Below, piece by piece: positions 36,852 through 45,658 of a DNA stretch of 64,000 nucleotides. The stretch is from Fen731 sp964481885 (GTDB taxonomy: Bacteria; Actinomycetota; Humimicrobiia; Humimicrobiales; Humimicrobiaceae), in assembly GCA_964481885.1 (NCBI GenBank), contig CAYZUS010000009.1, positions 13,862 through 77,861 on the forward strand, in the 5' to 3' direction. How positions within the stretch are numbered: the stretch's first letter is position 1; each line of letters opens with the position of its first letter. The notes below the pieces were generated by a model. That model was not told the origin of the DNA. It did not search any database and saw only the letters and a list, made by a program, of their open reading frames with translations. The position numbers and the translations under genes are program-made.

Positions 36852-37643
36852 TTACTGTTTTTTATAGTTTTCCGGGATGTTTTTTGGGCAAATAGAAAGG
36901 TTTATTGTCCCGGTCTGAAGTGCCAGAAAAACTGTTTCGACTTCCACTGGCTTTAAATATAAAGTAAGGATACAGTTTCCGGATCTAAAACCTTCTGTTG
37001 TGCCCGCCCCAAGAATGCTGTCAAATGCCGGCAAATCACTACTTTCGCCGGTGTTCTCCTGCCGGCCTGATAAATCTGTCAGATCATTGCCTGACCTTTT
37101 GCCGTCTATAAGAATTACCTCTTTGCCCCACATAATAGTCCGGCTTGTAATTGAATCTGTTGTTTTTTCAAATAAGGTCGATATCAAATCGACAGTATCA
37201 CCAACGCTTAACAGGGATTTCTCGCCATAGTAATTTACAGGAATTGATACTGCTCTTAAGCCTGCCGGTATATAGGAAGAGAAAGCCAGATAGCTTGAGT
37301 CCTTTGCACTTTCCACACCCTGGATCTTATCGCTTGATATGATCTCTCCCTTTGCTATGTCCAGTGCTGTCGCCTTTCCGGTAATTTCACTGACATCAGT
37401 AATAAATTTTTGATTAAAAATATTTCCCGGGATGCTTTTTTTCTCAATCATGTCTTTTGTAATCTGAATGCCGGCTTTTATTTCAACTCTGGATGTGTAG
37501 ATATCCATGTTTCCATCAGCATATTGATTTTCATTTTTAGAACCGGCCAAATACCAGTAGATTAGAAATCCTGCAAATACAAGCATAAGTATTATGGCTA
37601 TAATAAAGATTTTCTGCCTGATTATCAGGTTTATCCTGTTCAT
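36852..37643 (-). CDS. CpaB/RcpC-like protein with SAF domain
   Basis: A 263-residue protein with one N-terminal membrane segment (about 12-33) and an extracytoplasmic SAF domain (about 50-115; AGIQITKDMIEKKSIPGN, GEIISSDKIQG), then the RcpC-type beta-rich domain (ISTLFEKTTDSITSRTIMWGKEVILIDG). In proteobacteria CpaB supports the secretin; here no secretin gene is seen, so it likely works in the cell wall. First gene of the pilus cluster. A purine-rich leader (36770-36850) separates it from cpaE. Confidence 0.85.
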   Translation of the reverse strand: MNRINLIIRQKIFIIAIILMLVFAGFLIYWYLAGSKNENQYADGNMDIYTSRVEIKAGIQITKDMIEKKSIPGNIFNQKFITDVSEITGKATALDIAKGEIISSDKIQGVESAKDSSYLAFSSYIPAGLRAVSIPVNYYGEKSLLSVGDTVDLISTLFEKTTDSITSRTIMWGKEVILIDGKRSGNDLTDLSGRQENTGESSDLPAFDSILGAGTTEGFRSGNCILTLYLKPVEVETVFLALQTGTINLSICPKNIPENYKKQ

Positions 37644-37860
37644 GCTCTCTCTGCCCGCCTTAGGTTTTTATTATTGTTGTTTTATATAATAGCATATTTA
37701 TTTATTTATGCAAATGAATAATAAAAATAAATTATAACTTTTTACTGATTTTTATATCAGCAGGTTTAATAAAATATCAGAGCTGTTAAAATTAGAACAA
37801 TACATAATTAGCCTTTTAGGATTAAAACTGCAGAGGCATTTTGAACGGAAGGATTTAAAC

Positions 37861-38622
37861 ATGAAACAATGGTATGAGTTATTGTTTGAGAACTACGGCC
37901 AGAAATACGATAGTGAGGTTTTTGCTCAGGGCACAATTGGCGAGTGCGATTTTATTGAAAATGAATTCAGACATGACAAAACGGTAAAAATACTGGATAT
38001 TGGTTGTGGAACCGGGAGGCATGCAATTGAATTATCAAAAAGAGGGTATTCTGTTACAGGAATTGATTTATCCGATTCTCTTCTTGCAAAGGCAAGAGAA
38101 AAAGCATGCAGGCATAGTCTGAAAATTGATTTTCAAAAGCATGATGCCAGAAATTTACCTTTTAATAATGAGTTTGATGCTGCAATAATGCTCTGCGAGG
38201 GCGCTTTCCCTCTGATGGAAACTGACGAAATGAATTATGAAATACTAAAAAACGCAACAAATTCATTAAAAAGTCGTGGAAAACTGATATTTACAACATT
38301 AAATGGGCTTTTTCCATTGTATCATTCGATTGAAAAATTCTGTGCTTCAGAATCCGAAGAAGGCAATGCCACCTATAAAAGCAATACTTTTGATTTGATG
38401 ACATTTCGTGACCACAACATTACCGAAGTGGAAGATGATTCCGGAAATAAAAAGGAACTTAAATGCAACGAGAGATACTACATCCCCAGTGAAATTTCCT
38501 GGCTGTTAAAAACACTTGGATATAAAACAATCGACATTTTTGGTGCGAAACTAGGTGTTTTTTCGAGAAATGACAAGCTGAGCACTGAAGATTTTGAAAT
38601 GTTAGTGGTTGCTGAAAAATAA
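37861..38622 (+). CDS. Class I SAM-dependent methyltransferase
   Basis: A 253-residue protein with motif I LDIGCGTGRHAIELSKRGY (about 46-65), the acidic motif II GIDLSDSLL and motif IV DAAIMLCEGAFPLME. GGAAGG lies ahead of the ATG. Two-domain architecture with a C-terminal part resembling small-molecule methyltransferases (Methyltransf_25/11 group). The substrate is unknown. It stands alone, divergent from the pilus cluster. Confidence 0.9.
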   Translation: MKQWYELLFENYGQKYDSEVFAQGTIGECDFIENEFRHDKTVKILDIGCGTGRHAIELSKRGYSVTGIDLSDSLLAKAREKACRHSLKIDFQKHDARNLPFNNEFDAAIMLCEGAFPLMETDEMNYEILKNATNSLKSRGKLIFTTLNGLFPLYHSIEKFCASESEEGNATYKSNTFDLMTFRDHNITEVEDDSGNKKELKCNERYYIPSEISWLLKTLGYKTIDIFGAKLGVFSRNDKLSTEDFEMLVVAEK

Positions 38623-38762
38623 TTGCACTAAGATTAAAGTCTAAAAAGAAATGCTTTTTATTATTTCATGCCTTAAAAGTAATTGTTTCAAATATAAAGT
38701 GAGATAAATCAGGACCTTTGTGATAATGGCCCAATAGGAAGCTATTAATGAAAAAAGATATT

Positions 38763-39275
38763 TTACACTTTCACTTTTATGGATGACTTCACTAATTGAT
38801 TTTTTGGGAATAGAATTATGTTATTTCCAGTCATTGTCGCAGATTTTACCAGTATTCCTTCAAATCCGGATTCATGAGCAGCCCTGGCTAAGATGTTTGG
38901 TAAACCGATTTCATCTGATCTGTATACCGTGCCTGCCAAAAGATCATCTTCTGTCAGATCAAGTATTTTTAAGTTTTCCTGTGAAGTTAAATCAAGAATT
39001 AAAGAAAAATTTATTTCCAGCTCAAACACCTTAAACAAATTTTCAATTATTATTTCATCATCAACCTTTCTCTTTAGTTCTTCAATGCAGACTTTCTTAC
39101 TTTCGCTAAGATACAAAGAATTAAATTCACCTTTTATATGCCATCTGCCGGATACTTTTTCATTGCCTTCTGTGGAAAGAGGGTCATTGTATTGCCTGGC
39201 AATTGCCCTGTAGCAGGTACAATTGATTCCCTTTGGGCTAATACTCTGGAGTTTTTTCTTAAAGTCTTTATCCAA
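38763..39275 (-). CDS. RES-domain toxin (probable NAD-degrading)
   Basis: A 170-residue protein of the RES family. Conserved features are CYRAIARQYNDPLS with the active-site Arg, GRWHIKGEFNSLYLSES, and CIEELKRKV with Glu. Characterised RES toxins (MbcT, ParT, Res) break down or transfer ADP-ribose from NAD+ to stop growth. It starts at TTG 39275, 14 bases after the antitoxin stop, without a clear ribosome-binding site, consistent with coupled, low-level toxin translation. Length matches the family. Confidence 0.9.
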   Translation of the reverse strand: MDKDFKKKLQSISPKGINCTCYRAIARQYNDPLSTEGNEKVSGRWHIKGEFNSLYLSESKKVCIEELKRKVDDEIIIENLFKVFELEINFSLILDLTSQENLKILDLTEDDLLAGTVYRSDEIGLPNILARAAHESGFEGILVKSATMTGNNIILFPKNQLVKSSIKVKV

Positions 39276-39289
39276 TTGTCAGCGGATTG

Positions 39290-39655
39290 TTAACTGGCTA
39301 TGCCTAATTTAAAACCATTCAGCAGGTCTATTATTTCTTCAAGGCCTTCTTCTGTGCTTTGCGCTGAAATAATTTGCTTTACAGGTGTTCTGCCATTTAA
39401 GGACTTATTAGGCTTATTTAACCATACTGATATTTTACTTTGCGTTCCAAAAACAGCCAGCAGGATTTTGCAAAGCTCATCAATTCTGTCCAGCACAATT
39501 CGCGATTGCGTATTTGGGTTAACGGTTTTTGTTTCCCAGCGGATTACATTACGCTCACTAACACCCGATATTTGCGCAAATACTCTTTGGGTAAAACCCA
39601 ATGTGCTTCTTAATTCTTTTATATCTTTTTCTTTTTCAAGTGCAGATGTAACCAT
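39290..39655 (-). CDS. Xre/MbcA/ParS-family antitoxin
   Basis: A 121-residue antitoxin. A helix-turn-helix (about 13-45; RSTLGFTQRVFAQISGVSERNVIRWE) is followed by a DUF2384-type C-terminal domain (about 60-118; KILLAVFGTQSKISVWLNKPNKSLNGRTPV) that plugs the RES toxin active site in known complexes. It precedes the toxin gene, the usual order. The perfect palindrome upstream (39677-39694) is the natural site for autoregulation. Confidence 0.9.
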   Translation of the reverse strand: MVTSALEKEKDIKELRSTLGFTQRVFAQISGVSERNVIRWETKTVNPNTQSRIVLDRIDELCKILLAVFGTQSKISVWLNKPNKSLNGRTPVKQIISAQSTEEGLEEIIDLLNGFKLGIAS

Positions 39656-39676
39656 TTTTAAACCTTACAGTTATTT

Positions 39677-39694
39677 ATAATGTCATGACATTAT
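39677..39694. promoter_or_regulatory. Perfect 18-bp palindrome, probable antitoxin operator
   Basis: ATAATGTCATGACATTAT is identical to its reverse complement and lies 22 bases upstream of the antitoxin start. Promoter-overlapping palindromes are typical of Xre antitoxin operators. Confidence 0.8.
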
Positions 39695-39917
39695 TTTAGT
39701 ATTTTCTCCGGCTACTGTCAAATATGATTCCGGGAATTCTTTAGATAAGTCATTTCGGGAAAATTTTTATAAATATTCCCTATAGCGATGTCTGATCAGG
39801 AACCGGTCCTTATTACTAGGGGATTTCAGATTAAAAAATCTGTTTTCTTCTTTTACACCAGGGTCCGCAACTCCATATTTGCAGGAAAGCAAGAAATGCT
39901 CTCCTTTGGCGGGACCT

Positions 39918-40928
39918 TTACGCACCGCCTAACCCGCTGCTGTAGACAAGCTGGCCGCAGGCGGCATTTATGTCATTTCCAAAATCATACCTTTGTGTAA
40001 CAGTGATATGCTCCCTTTCAAGAGCCATTTTAAATTCAATTATTTTTTTGGTTGAAGGGGGCTTCATTTTCAGTTTGCCGTTAAACGGAATGAGGTTTAC
40101 AAAGCATAGCATACCTTTCAGGAGCCCGGCAAGTTCCGTGGCAAGATGCAGTCCATCATTTAGGCCATCAATCATCACATATTCAAACATCACTCTTCTA
40201 CCGGTTTTATCAGTGTATTTTTTAACCGCACTGATTAGTTTTGAGATGGGATATTTTTTGCTGAAGGGCATCAGCTGTGCCCTCAATGCATTGTTTGGGG
40301 CATTTAAGGAAACTGCAAGGTTTACCTGAAGATTTTCTCCGGAAAACTTTTCAATCATCACAGGAATCCCGCATGTGGATATTGATATTTTCCTTGCGCC
40401 GATATTAAACATGGACTTATCATTTAACAGCCTTACAGCAGCGATAACATTATCATAATTTAAAAACGGCTCCCCCATGCCCATAAAAACTATATTTGTT
40501 ACTTTTTGCTGCATTTTTTTAAGGTAATAAGCAAAAAACATTACCTGCTCTGCTATCTCATCTGTGGAAAGATTTCTCTTAAAGCCCAGCTTTGCGGTCC
40601 TGCAAAAAATACAATTCATTGGGCAGCCTGCCTGGCAGGACACACAAACCGTGTTTCTTGAACCTTTATGCATCAAGAGCACGGTCTCTACATTGAGCCC
40701 GTCATGCATCTTAAGAATTGCTTTAAAAGTGTTTTTCTCCAGGGACTGCACAAAATCAAAGTCAAATTTTATCGGCACCTCATCCTGCAGCTTTTGCCTT
40801 AAAGGCAGCGGCAGGACAGTCACCTCGGACCAGGATGCAACCATGTCGCAGTAAAGCGCTTTCTGGATCTGCTTTATCCTGTAGGGTTTTTCTGATTTAA
40901 TGATGTCGTTTAGTTTTTCAAGTTCCAT
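39918..40928 (-). CDS. rlmN: 23S rRNA (adenine-2503-C2) methyltransferase
   Basis: A 336-residue radical-SAM enzyme. The cluster-binding motif CPMNCIFC (Cys102, Cys106, Cys109) follows GSRNTVCVSCQAG, and the C-terminal methyl-accepting Cys324 is in AACGQL. The SAM-binding GMGEPFLNYDNV is intact. RlmN methylates A2503 of 23S rRNA and some tRNAs. The similar Cfr enzymes confer drug resistance, but the sequence here (GMGEPFLN, NDINAACGQL) fits the housekeeping type. The C-terminus is short compared with E. coli. Confidence 0.93.
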   Translation of the reverse strand: MELEKLNDIIKSEKPYRIKQIQKALYCDMVASWSEVTVLPLPLRQKLQDEVPIKFDFDFVQSLEKNTFKAILKMHDGLNVETVLLMHKGSRNTVCVSCQAGCPMNCIFCRTAKLGFKRNLSTDEIAEQVMFFAYYLKKMQQKVTNIVFMGMGEPFLNYDNVIAAVRLLNDKSMFNIGARKISISTCGIPVMIEKFSGENLQVNLAVSLNAPNNALRAQLMPFSKKYPISKLISAVKKYTDKTGRRVMFEYVMIDGLNDGLHLATELAGLLKGMLCFVNLIPFNGKLKMKPPSTKKIIEFKMALEREHITVTQRYDFGNDINAACGQLVYSSGLGGA

Positions 40929-41137
40929 ATTGCCAATACCTTTATTTATATTTATTCTGAAAATCTTTACATTTTGTATTACTGATGAAATTTTACATTA
41001 CTGATGAAATATTATATACAACTTCACTCAGTATATACTAAAACCCATAAAGAAGTGAATCAGATGATATTTCAGACTGATATATTTTTAATATCTACAA
41101 TAGTTTACCGTAAATTAAGTGATTGGAGGATGTTGAT

Positions 41138-41227
41138 ATGTCGCAGAAAAATCATAAAATTGTGGACAGCAAACCTCTTCAAATGGTCGAAAGGAACCAT
41201 ATACATATTCCACACTTAACTTACTGA
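41138..41227 (+). CDS. Candidate 29-residue peptide
   Basis: ATG 41138 has GGAGG 8 bases upstream, a good site. The peptide (MSQKNHKIVDSKPLQMVERN...) is polar with three His near its end and no membrane segment. It reads toward the marR gene. No homologue known to me; support is only the ribosome-binding site. Confidence 0.35.
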   Translation: MSQKNHKIVDSKPLQMVERNHIHIPHLTY

Positions 41228-41265
41228 ACCGCTAAACTAAAGCGTGAGTGGATGATAATGCCGGC

Positions 41266-41709
41266 TTAAGGTAGTTTGTCTACCACCCTACTGATTTCAA
41301 GGAAAGCTTTGTTCAGAACACTTAAATCTTCATCTGCCAGATTCATAATTTTCTTTTTCAGCATATCAAATACTTCCACTTTTTGTTTTTCAAGAAATTG
41401 TCTGCCCGGTGAAGACAGATTTATTTTAACCACTCGCCTGTCCACTTTATCATGTTCTCTTTCAACAAACCCACACTCTATGAGTTTATCTATTATGGGA
41501 GTCATCTGCTGCTTTGAAGTCGACAGTTCATGCGAAAGTTGGGACATTGACAAATCGCCTTTTTCTTCCAGCATGAACATTACATGAAACTGCAAAGGGC
41601 TTATTTTGCTTTTGGCAAACTGCTCAAATGGTTTAATGAGTTTTTGCTGAAGAACCGGCAGCAATTTGGATAATTCCATTGCAATTGCATCTATATTTTT
41701 TTCTTTCAT
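41266..41709 (-). CDS. MarR-family transcriptional regulator
   Basis: A 147-residue winged-helix regulator with the MarR core (LSMSQLSHELSTSKQQMTPIIDKLIECGFVEREHDKVDRRVVKINLS) containing the recognition helix and the wing Asp-Arg-Arg. MarR proteins dimerise and release DNA when they bind phenolic or drug ligands. It is divergent from the MFS efflux gene with AT-rich dyads in between, the usual layout for drug-responsive control. Confidence 0.94.
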   Translation of the reverse strand: MKEKNIDAIAMELSKLLPVLQQKLIKPFEQFAKSKISPLQFHVMFMLEEKGDLSMSQLSHELSTSKQQMTPIIDKLIECGFVEREHDKVDRRVVKINLSSPGRQFLEKQKVEVFDMLKKKIMNLADEDLSVLNKAFLEISRVVDKLP

Positions 41710-42032
41710 GGAAAACTCCTGACTGCTCTTAAAATTATTTTATAATTATTTCTTGACAAACGTTCCATCAATCTGTTATTTTATAAGTAAATATTTATTT
41801 ACTATCAATATTTATATATCATTAATATTAGTTTATATTGTATACTTATTGATAGTTTAATACAAATTAATTAAATATTGCTGACTGATTGGCTAAAATT
41901 TACGATTTCAAAGAAATCCATGCCGGATAAAATAAACTTTTTTACAAGACACTTAGTGATCCGGCAGAAACTGATTATTAAAGCCATTACCGAATAGCTC
42001 CCAGAAGGTACTTTTGGTAAAACAATAGAATT
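41710..42032. promoter_or_regulatory. Divergent marR/efflux control region
   Basis: A plus-strand promoter candidate has TTGACA at 41753-41758 and TATTTT at 41777-41782 (18-base spacing). Directly downstream is the dyad AGTAAAT-ATTT-ATTTACT (41786-41803), and ACTATCAATA (41801-41810) is mirrored by TATTGATAGT (41847-41856). Both dyads are plausible MarR sites. The efflux leader would be about 240 bases. Confidence 0.55.
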
Positions 42033-43565
42033 ATGAAACAAATAAATAATCGAAAACTTATAACAATTGGCGTGATGATGGGCCTTCTTCTGGCATCGCT
42101 TGACCAGACAATTGTTACCACTGCAATGCCTACAGTTGTTGGAAGTATTGGAGGAATGTCAGTATACAGCTGGGTTTTTTCAGCATATATGCTTTTGGAG
42201 ACTGCAGGGACACCGATTTTTGGGAAACTTTCTGACCTTTTTGGAAGAAGGCGTATCTATCTGATTGGTATGGGAATTTTTATACTTGGTTCAGCCCTGT
42301 CCGGCATTTCACAGACCATGACACAGCTTATTGTTTTCAGGGCAATTCAGGGACTCGGTGCCGGTGCACTAATGCCTCTTGCTCTTACAATCATCAGTGA
42401 TACTTATCCTCCCGAGCAAAGAGGTAAAATGCAGGGTCTTCTCGGCGGGTTTTTTGGTGTTGCAAGCATTTTAGGGCCGGTAATCGGTGGATTTTTGACA
42501 GAAAACCTGAGTTGGCGATGGCTATTTTATATTAACATTCCTTTTGGAATTACGGCTGCAATCATCCTTGCAATTGCCTTAAAAGAACCTCTTAGGAAAG
42601 AAAAGCCGGCTATAGATATTTTGGGAGCGGTCCTTCTGTGTGCGGCAACAATTACTTTGCTATTAACAACTATTTGGGGCGGAAACAAATATGCCTGGAA
42701 TTCGCCCCAGATCATAGGGCTTTTTGCTGCAGGTTTTATATTGGCCGCTGTATTTATACTGGTGGAAAGAAAAGCAAAAGAGCCTATCCTTCCACTGTTT
42801 TTATTTAAAAGCAGGACAATAACATTAACCAGCATCATCGTATTTTTAATGGGACTCGGTATGTTTGGAGCAATAAGCTATGTTCCTCTTTTTGTCCAGT
42901 CTGTTATCGGGGTTTCTCCTTTGAATTCAGGATATATGCTGATTCCCATGATGCTTGCTGTTATTTTAGCAAGCATAGGTGGTGGTTTTCTTATCAACAG
43001 GATTTCCACAAAATTGCTTGTTGTCTGCGCCATGGGACTTATGTCAGCCGGATTCTTTTTCATGTCAAGGATGAGCGTTGCTACTTCGGTGTCACAAGTG
43101 ATTATTTATATGATTATTATTGGGATAGGTATGGGGCTGCTAATGCCAACATTAACCTATGCTGTCCAAAACGCTGCTACAGCACAGCACAGGGGAATTG
43201 CCACCTCCACCAACACTTTTTTCAGAGCAATAGGGGGAACGTTTGGCGTCAGCATCCTGGGCGCTTTGATGAATAATAAAATGGCATCAGGAATGCGGGA
43301 ACTGGCAAAAAAGTTCGATTATATCCCAAAGGACAAGCTCGAGGTATTTACAAACCCCCAGGTTTTGATGCAGCCTGGGATTAAAGAGCAAATGCCTCCG
43401 CAACTGCTTGATGGTATACTGAATGTATTTTCAAGCGCAATAAATATAATGTTTCTTGTAGGGTTGGTTTTACTGTGTATAGGTTTTGCAGTTGCGCTAT
43501 TTATTAAAAAAGACAAAACAACAGAATCCATTGAAAATACAATCGAAGAAGGTAAGATTTTATAA
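42033..43565 (+). CDS. MFS multidrug efflux transporter, DHA2 (14-helix) type
   Basis: A 510-residue membrane protein, 14 predicted helices. LDQTIVTTAMPTV (motif D region), GKLSDLFGRRRIYLIG (motif A) and GLGAGALMPLALTIISD (near motif B) are characteristic of EmrB/QacA proton-driven drug exporters. It is divergent from marR, which probably represses it, and is followed 93 bases later by a glycosyltransferase gene. Substrates cannot be told from the sequence. Confidence 0.94.
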   Translation: MKQINNRKLITIGVMMGLLLASLDQTIVTTAMPTVVGSIGGMSVYSWVFSAYMLLETAGTPIFGKLSDLFGRRRIYLIGMGIFILGSALSGISQTMTQLIVFRAIQGLGAGALMPLALTIISDTYPPEQRGKMQGLLGGFFGVASILGPVIGGFLTENLSWRWLFYINIPFGITAAIILAIALKEPLRKEKPAIDILGAVLLCAATITLLLTTIWGGNKYAWNSPQIIGLFAAGFILAAVFILVERKAKEPILPLFLFKSRTITLTSIIVFLMGLGMFGAISYVPLFVQSVIGVSPLNSGYMLIPMMLAVILASIGGGFLINRISTKLLVVCAMGLMSAGFFFMSRMSVATSVSQVIIYMIIIGIGMGLLMPTLTYAVQNAATAQHRGIATSTNTFFRAIGGTFGVSILGALMNNKMASGMRELAKKFDYIPKDKLEVFTNPQVLMQPGIKEQMPPQLLDGILNVFSSAINIMFLVGLVLLCIGFAVALFIKKDKTTESIENTIEEGKIL

Positions 43566-43658
43566 GAGAGTGTTTATTATTAGATGTAGTTTATTAATCA
43601 TCATTTAAAAATATGACAAAAATATGACCTTTCAGTCATACAGTCAGGGAGGACAATT

Positions 43659-44921
43659 ATGCTAATTACAATTCTGGCAGCCGGCACAAGAGGAGATCTC
43701 CAGCCGTATATCGCACTGGGGATTGAGATTAAAAAAGCGGGCCATCATGTCCGCATTGCGACATTTGAAAACGATGAGGCCTTTATTAAAAGTTTTGGCC
43801 TGGAGTTTTATAAAGTAAAAGGCGATATTTCCGCTGTTGCATCAGGCGAAGGCACAAAAGGTGCCAGAGAAGCTGATAATCCTCTCAAGTTATTATTAAG
43901 CTTTAACAAGCTTAAGAGCCTTGCATTTGACATGCAAAAGGATTTCTTTAATGCCTGCGACGGTTCAGATGCCATAGTGTACCATCCCGGTGCAGCGATA
44001 GGATATTTTGCAGCACAGCATTTTAATATCCCAAGCATCCTGGCAACTCCATTCCCAATGACGCCTACAAGAGATTATCCGGCCCTGATTTTCTATAATT
44101 TGCCCCGGCTTGGAAAGGGATATAATATATTGACACATAAAATATTTGAGAAGATTATGTGGTCCGCTTCCGGCGCAAATATTAAAAAATTCTGGAAGGA
44201 AGAATTCGGCAGAATTCCTGAAGGATTTACATGTCCCTTTGGAATGCAAAACACCGGGCTGCTGCCTACAGTTATTTCATGCAGCAATTATGTTTTTCCA
44301 AGGCCATCTGAGTGGCCGGAGCATATTTATAACACCGGATACTGGTTTCTGGATGAGCAGGCTGACTGGAAGCCTTCAAGTGAGTTAATGGAATTCATGG
44401 GCAGAGGGAAACCACCGGTTTATATTGGTTTTGGCAGCATAGCAGATCACGCTTTGGCGGCGCAAACAACAGATTTGGTTATTGATGCCCTTAGACGTTC
44501 CGGGCTGCGCGGGATTCTGGCAACAGGCTGGGGCGGCATGACCAAAATTGAAAATATACCTGAAGAAATTTTCATACTTGAAAGCGCACCGCACTCATGG
44601 CTGTTTCCCCAAATGTCAGCAGTCGTCCACCACGGAGGTGCAGGAACCACTGCCGCCGGTTTAAGGGCCGGGGTGCCGGGCATCATAATTCCTTTCAGTA
44701 ATGACCAGTTTGCATGGGGCCGCCGCGCTTATGAACTTGGGGTTGCCTCAAAACCTATTCCGAGAAAAACTCTTACAGCAGAAAAACTGGCTGATGCCAT
44801 TAAATTTGTTTTAACTGAAGAAATAAAAGATGCGGCAAAAGATTTGGGGGCAAAGATCCAGAGCGAAAATGGAGCCTCAGCAGCCGCTGAAATCATAATT
44901 AACTGTGTTAAAACAGAATAG
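43659..44921 (+). CDS. GT1-family glycosyltransferase (UGT/MGT type)
   Basis: A 420-residue GT-B enzyme. N-terminal GTRGDLQPYIALGIEIKKAGHHVRIAT holds the acceptor-side motif, and the C-terminal donor site is VVHHGGAGTTAAGLRAGVPGIIIPFSNDQFAWGRR, matching sterol/antibiotic glucosyltransferases. Strong GGGAGG precedes ATG. Next to an efflux pump it could glycosylate a drug or a membrane lipid before export; this is inference. A terminator follows. Confidence 0.93.
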   Translation: MLITILAAGTRGDLQPYIALGIEIKKAGHHVRIATFENDEAFIKSFGLEFYKVKGDISAVASGEGTKGAREADNPLKLLLSFNKLKSLAFDMQKDFFNACDGSDAIVYHPGAAIGYFAAQHFNIPSILATPFPMTPTRDYPALIFYNLPRLGKGYNILTHKIFEKIMWSASGANIKKFWKEEFGRIPEGFTCPFGMQNTGLLPTVISCSNYVFPRPSEWPEHIYNTGYWFLDEQADWKPSSELMEFMGRGKPPVYIGFGSIADHALAAQTTDLVIDALRRSGLRGILATGWGGMTKIENIPEEIFILESAPHSWLFPQMSAVVHHGGAGTTAAGLRAGVPGIIIPFSNDQFAWGRRAYELGVASKPIPRKTLTAEKLADAIKFVLTEEIKDAAKDLGAKIQSENGASAAAEIIINCVKTE

Positions 44922-44936
44922 TCCAAAATAATCCAC

Positions 44937-44963
44937 GAGCTGTAATTATATTGCAGCTCTTTT
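44937..44963 (+). terminator. Rho-independent terminator after the glycosyltransferase gene
   Basis: GAGCTG (44937-44942) pairs with CAGCTC (44954-44959) around an 11-base loop, followed by TTTT. The outer sequence CCAAAATAATC / GATTATTTTGG extends the dyad. Confidence 0.7.
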
Positions 44964-44973
44964 GGCCCTTTGA

Positions 44974-45549
44974 TTATTTTGGATACCTGGGTGAGTTTTT
45001 CCGGCGGCGACGGATTAAAATGATTGTTACAATAGCAGCGATTAAAATCAGCAGGCAGGCAGCAATTATCGGTACAATCACTGAAAGAATTGAGACTGAT
45101 GCAGAGGTTACATCTTCGGCAATGCTTACCGGAACATTGGCGGCTCCGCCGGTAGAAGCTGTAACGGCCGGACGAATCGCCAGTGATTTAACAGCGTGGA
45201 CACTGCCAGAAACAAGCAAACCGGCAATCAGGGCCAGGACTGTATTTACATGGGAAATGTTGGCTGCGCTGGCAGCAAAAACAATGGCGCCTGCAGTCGG
45301 CCGCACAAAGCTCTGCACTATATCATTAACATGGTTTACCGCAGGAACTTTATCGGCCACTATTTCAATGAGCGAGAGAAAGATCAATACTCCAATTACC
45401 CACCAGGAAGTCATGGCATCCCACGGTGAGCTTAGTTTGATTAAATTGGTATACTTTGCCAGCAGCGAAACTACCAGCAGGGGGATATAAGCATTCAACC
45501 CCGCACTTGCCGAAAGCCCAAATGCCGAAATAATGTTAAAAACCACCAT
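44974..45549 (-). CDS. DUF4126 membrane protein
   Basis: A 191-residue protein with four to five hydrophobic segments and the DUF4126 pattern: GLSASAGLNAYIPLL near the N-terminus, IEIVADKVPAVNHVNDIVQSFVRPTAGAI, then a C-terminal membrane anchor ending in RRRRK. The function of DUF4126 is unknown. Convergent with the glycosyltransferase gene. The last helix overlaps in position the terminator dyad. Confidence 0.85.
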   Translation of the reverse strand: MVVFNIISAFGLSASAGLNAYIPLLVVSLLAKYTNLIKLSSPWDAMTSWWVIGVLIFLSLIEIVADKVPAVNHVNDIVQSFVRPTAGAIVFAASAANISHVNTVLALIAGLLVSGSVHAVKSLAIRPAVTASTGGAANVPVSIAEDVTSASVSILSVIVPIIAACLLILIAAIVTIILIRRRRKNSPRYPK

Positions 45550-45658
45550 TTTGTTTTTTAATCCTTACTAAAAATGCAATCACTTCCGGGTTCCAGAGAT
45601 TAAATAACTGGACGGGCCAAAAAAACTGAACTGAAACAAGCATACAGCTGATCCTCAA

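Noticed and set aside
41004..41219. 71-codon plus-strand frame before marR
   Set aside because: The better-spaced ATG for the GGAGG there belongs to a different frame (41138-41227).
44951..45490. 179-codon plus-strand frame
   Set aside because: Antisense to the DUF4126 gene, whose helices and start are convincing.
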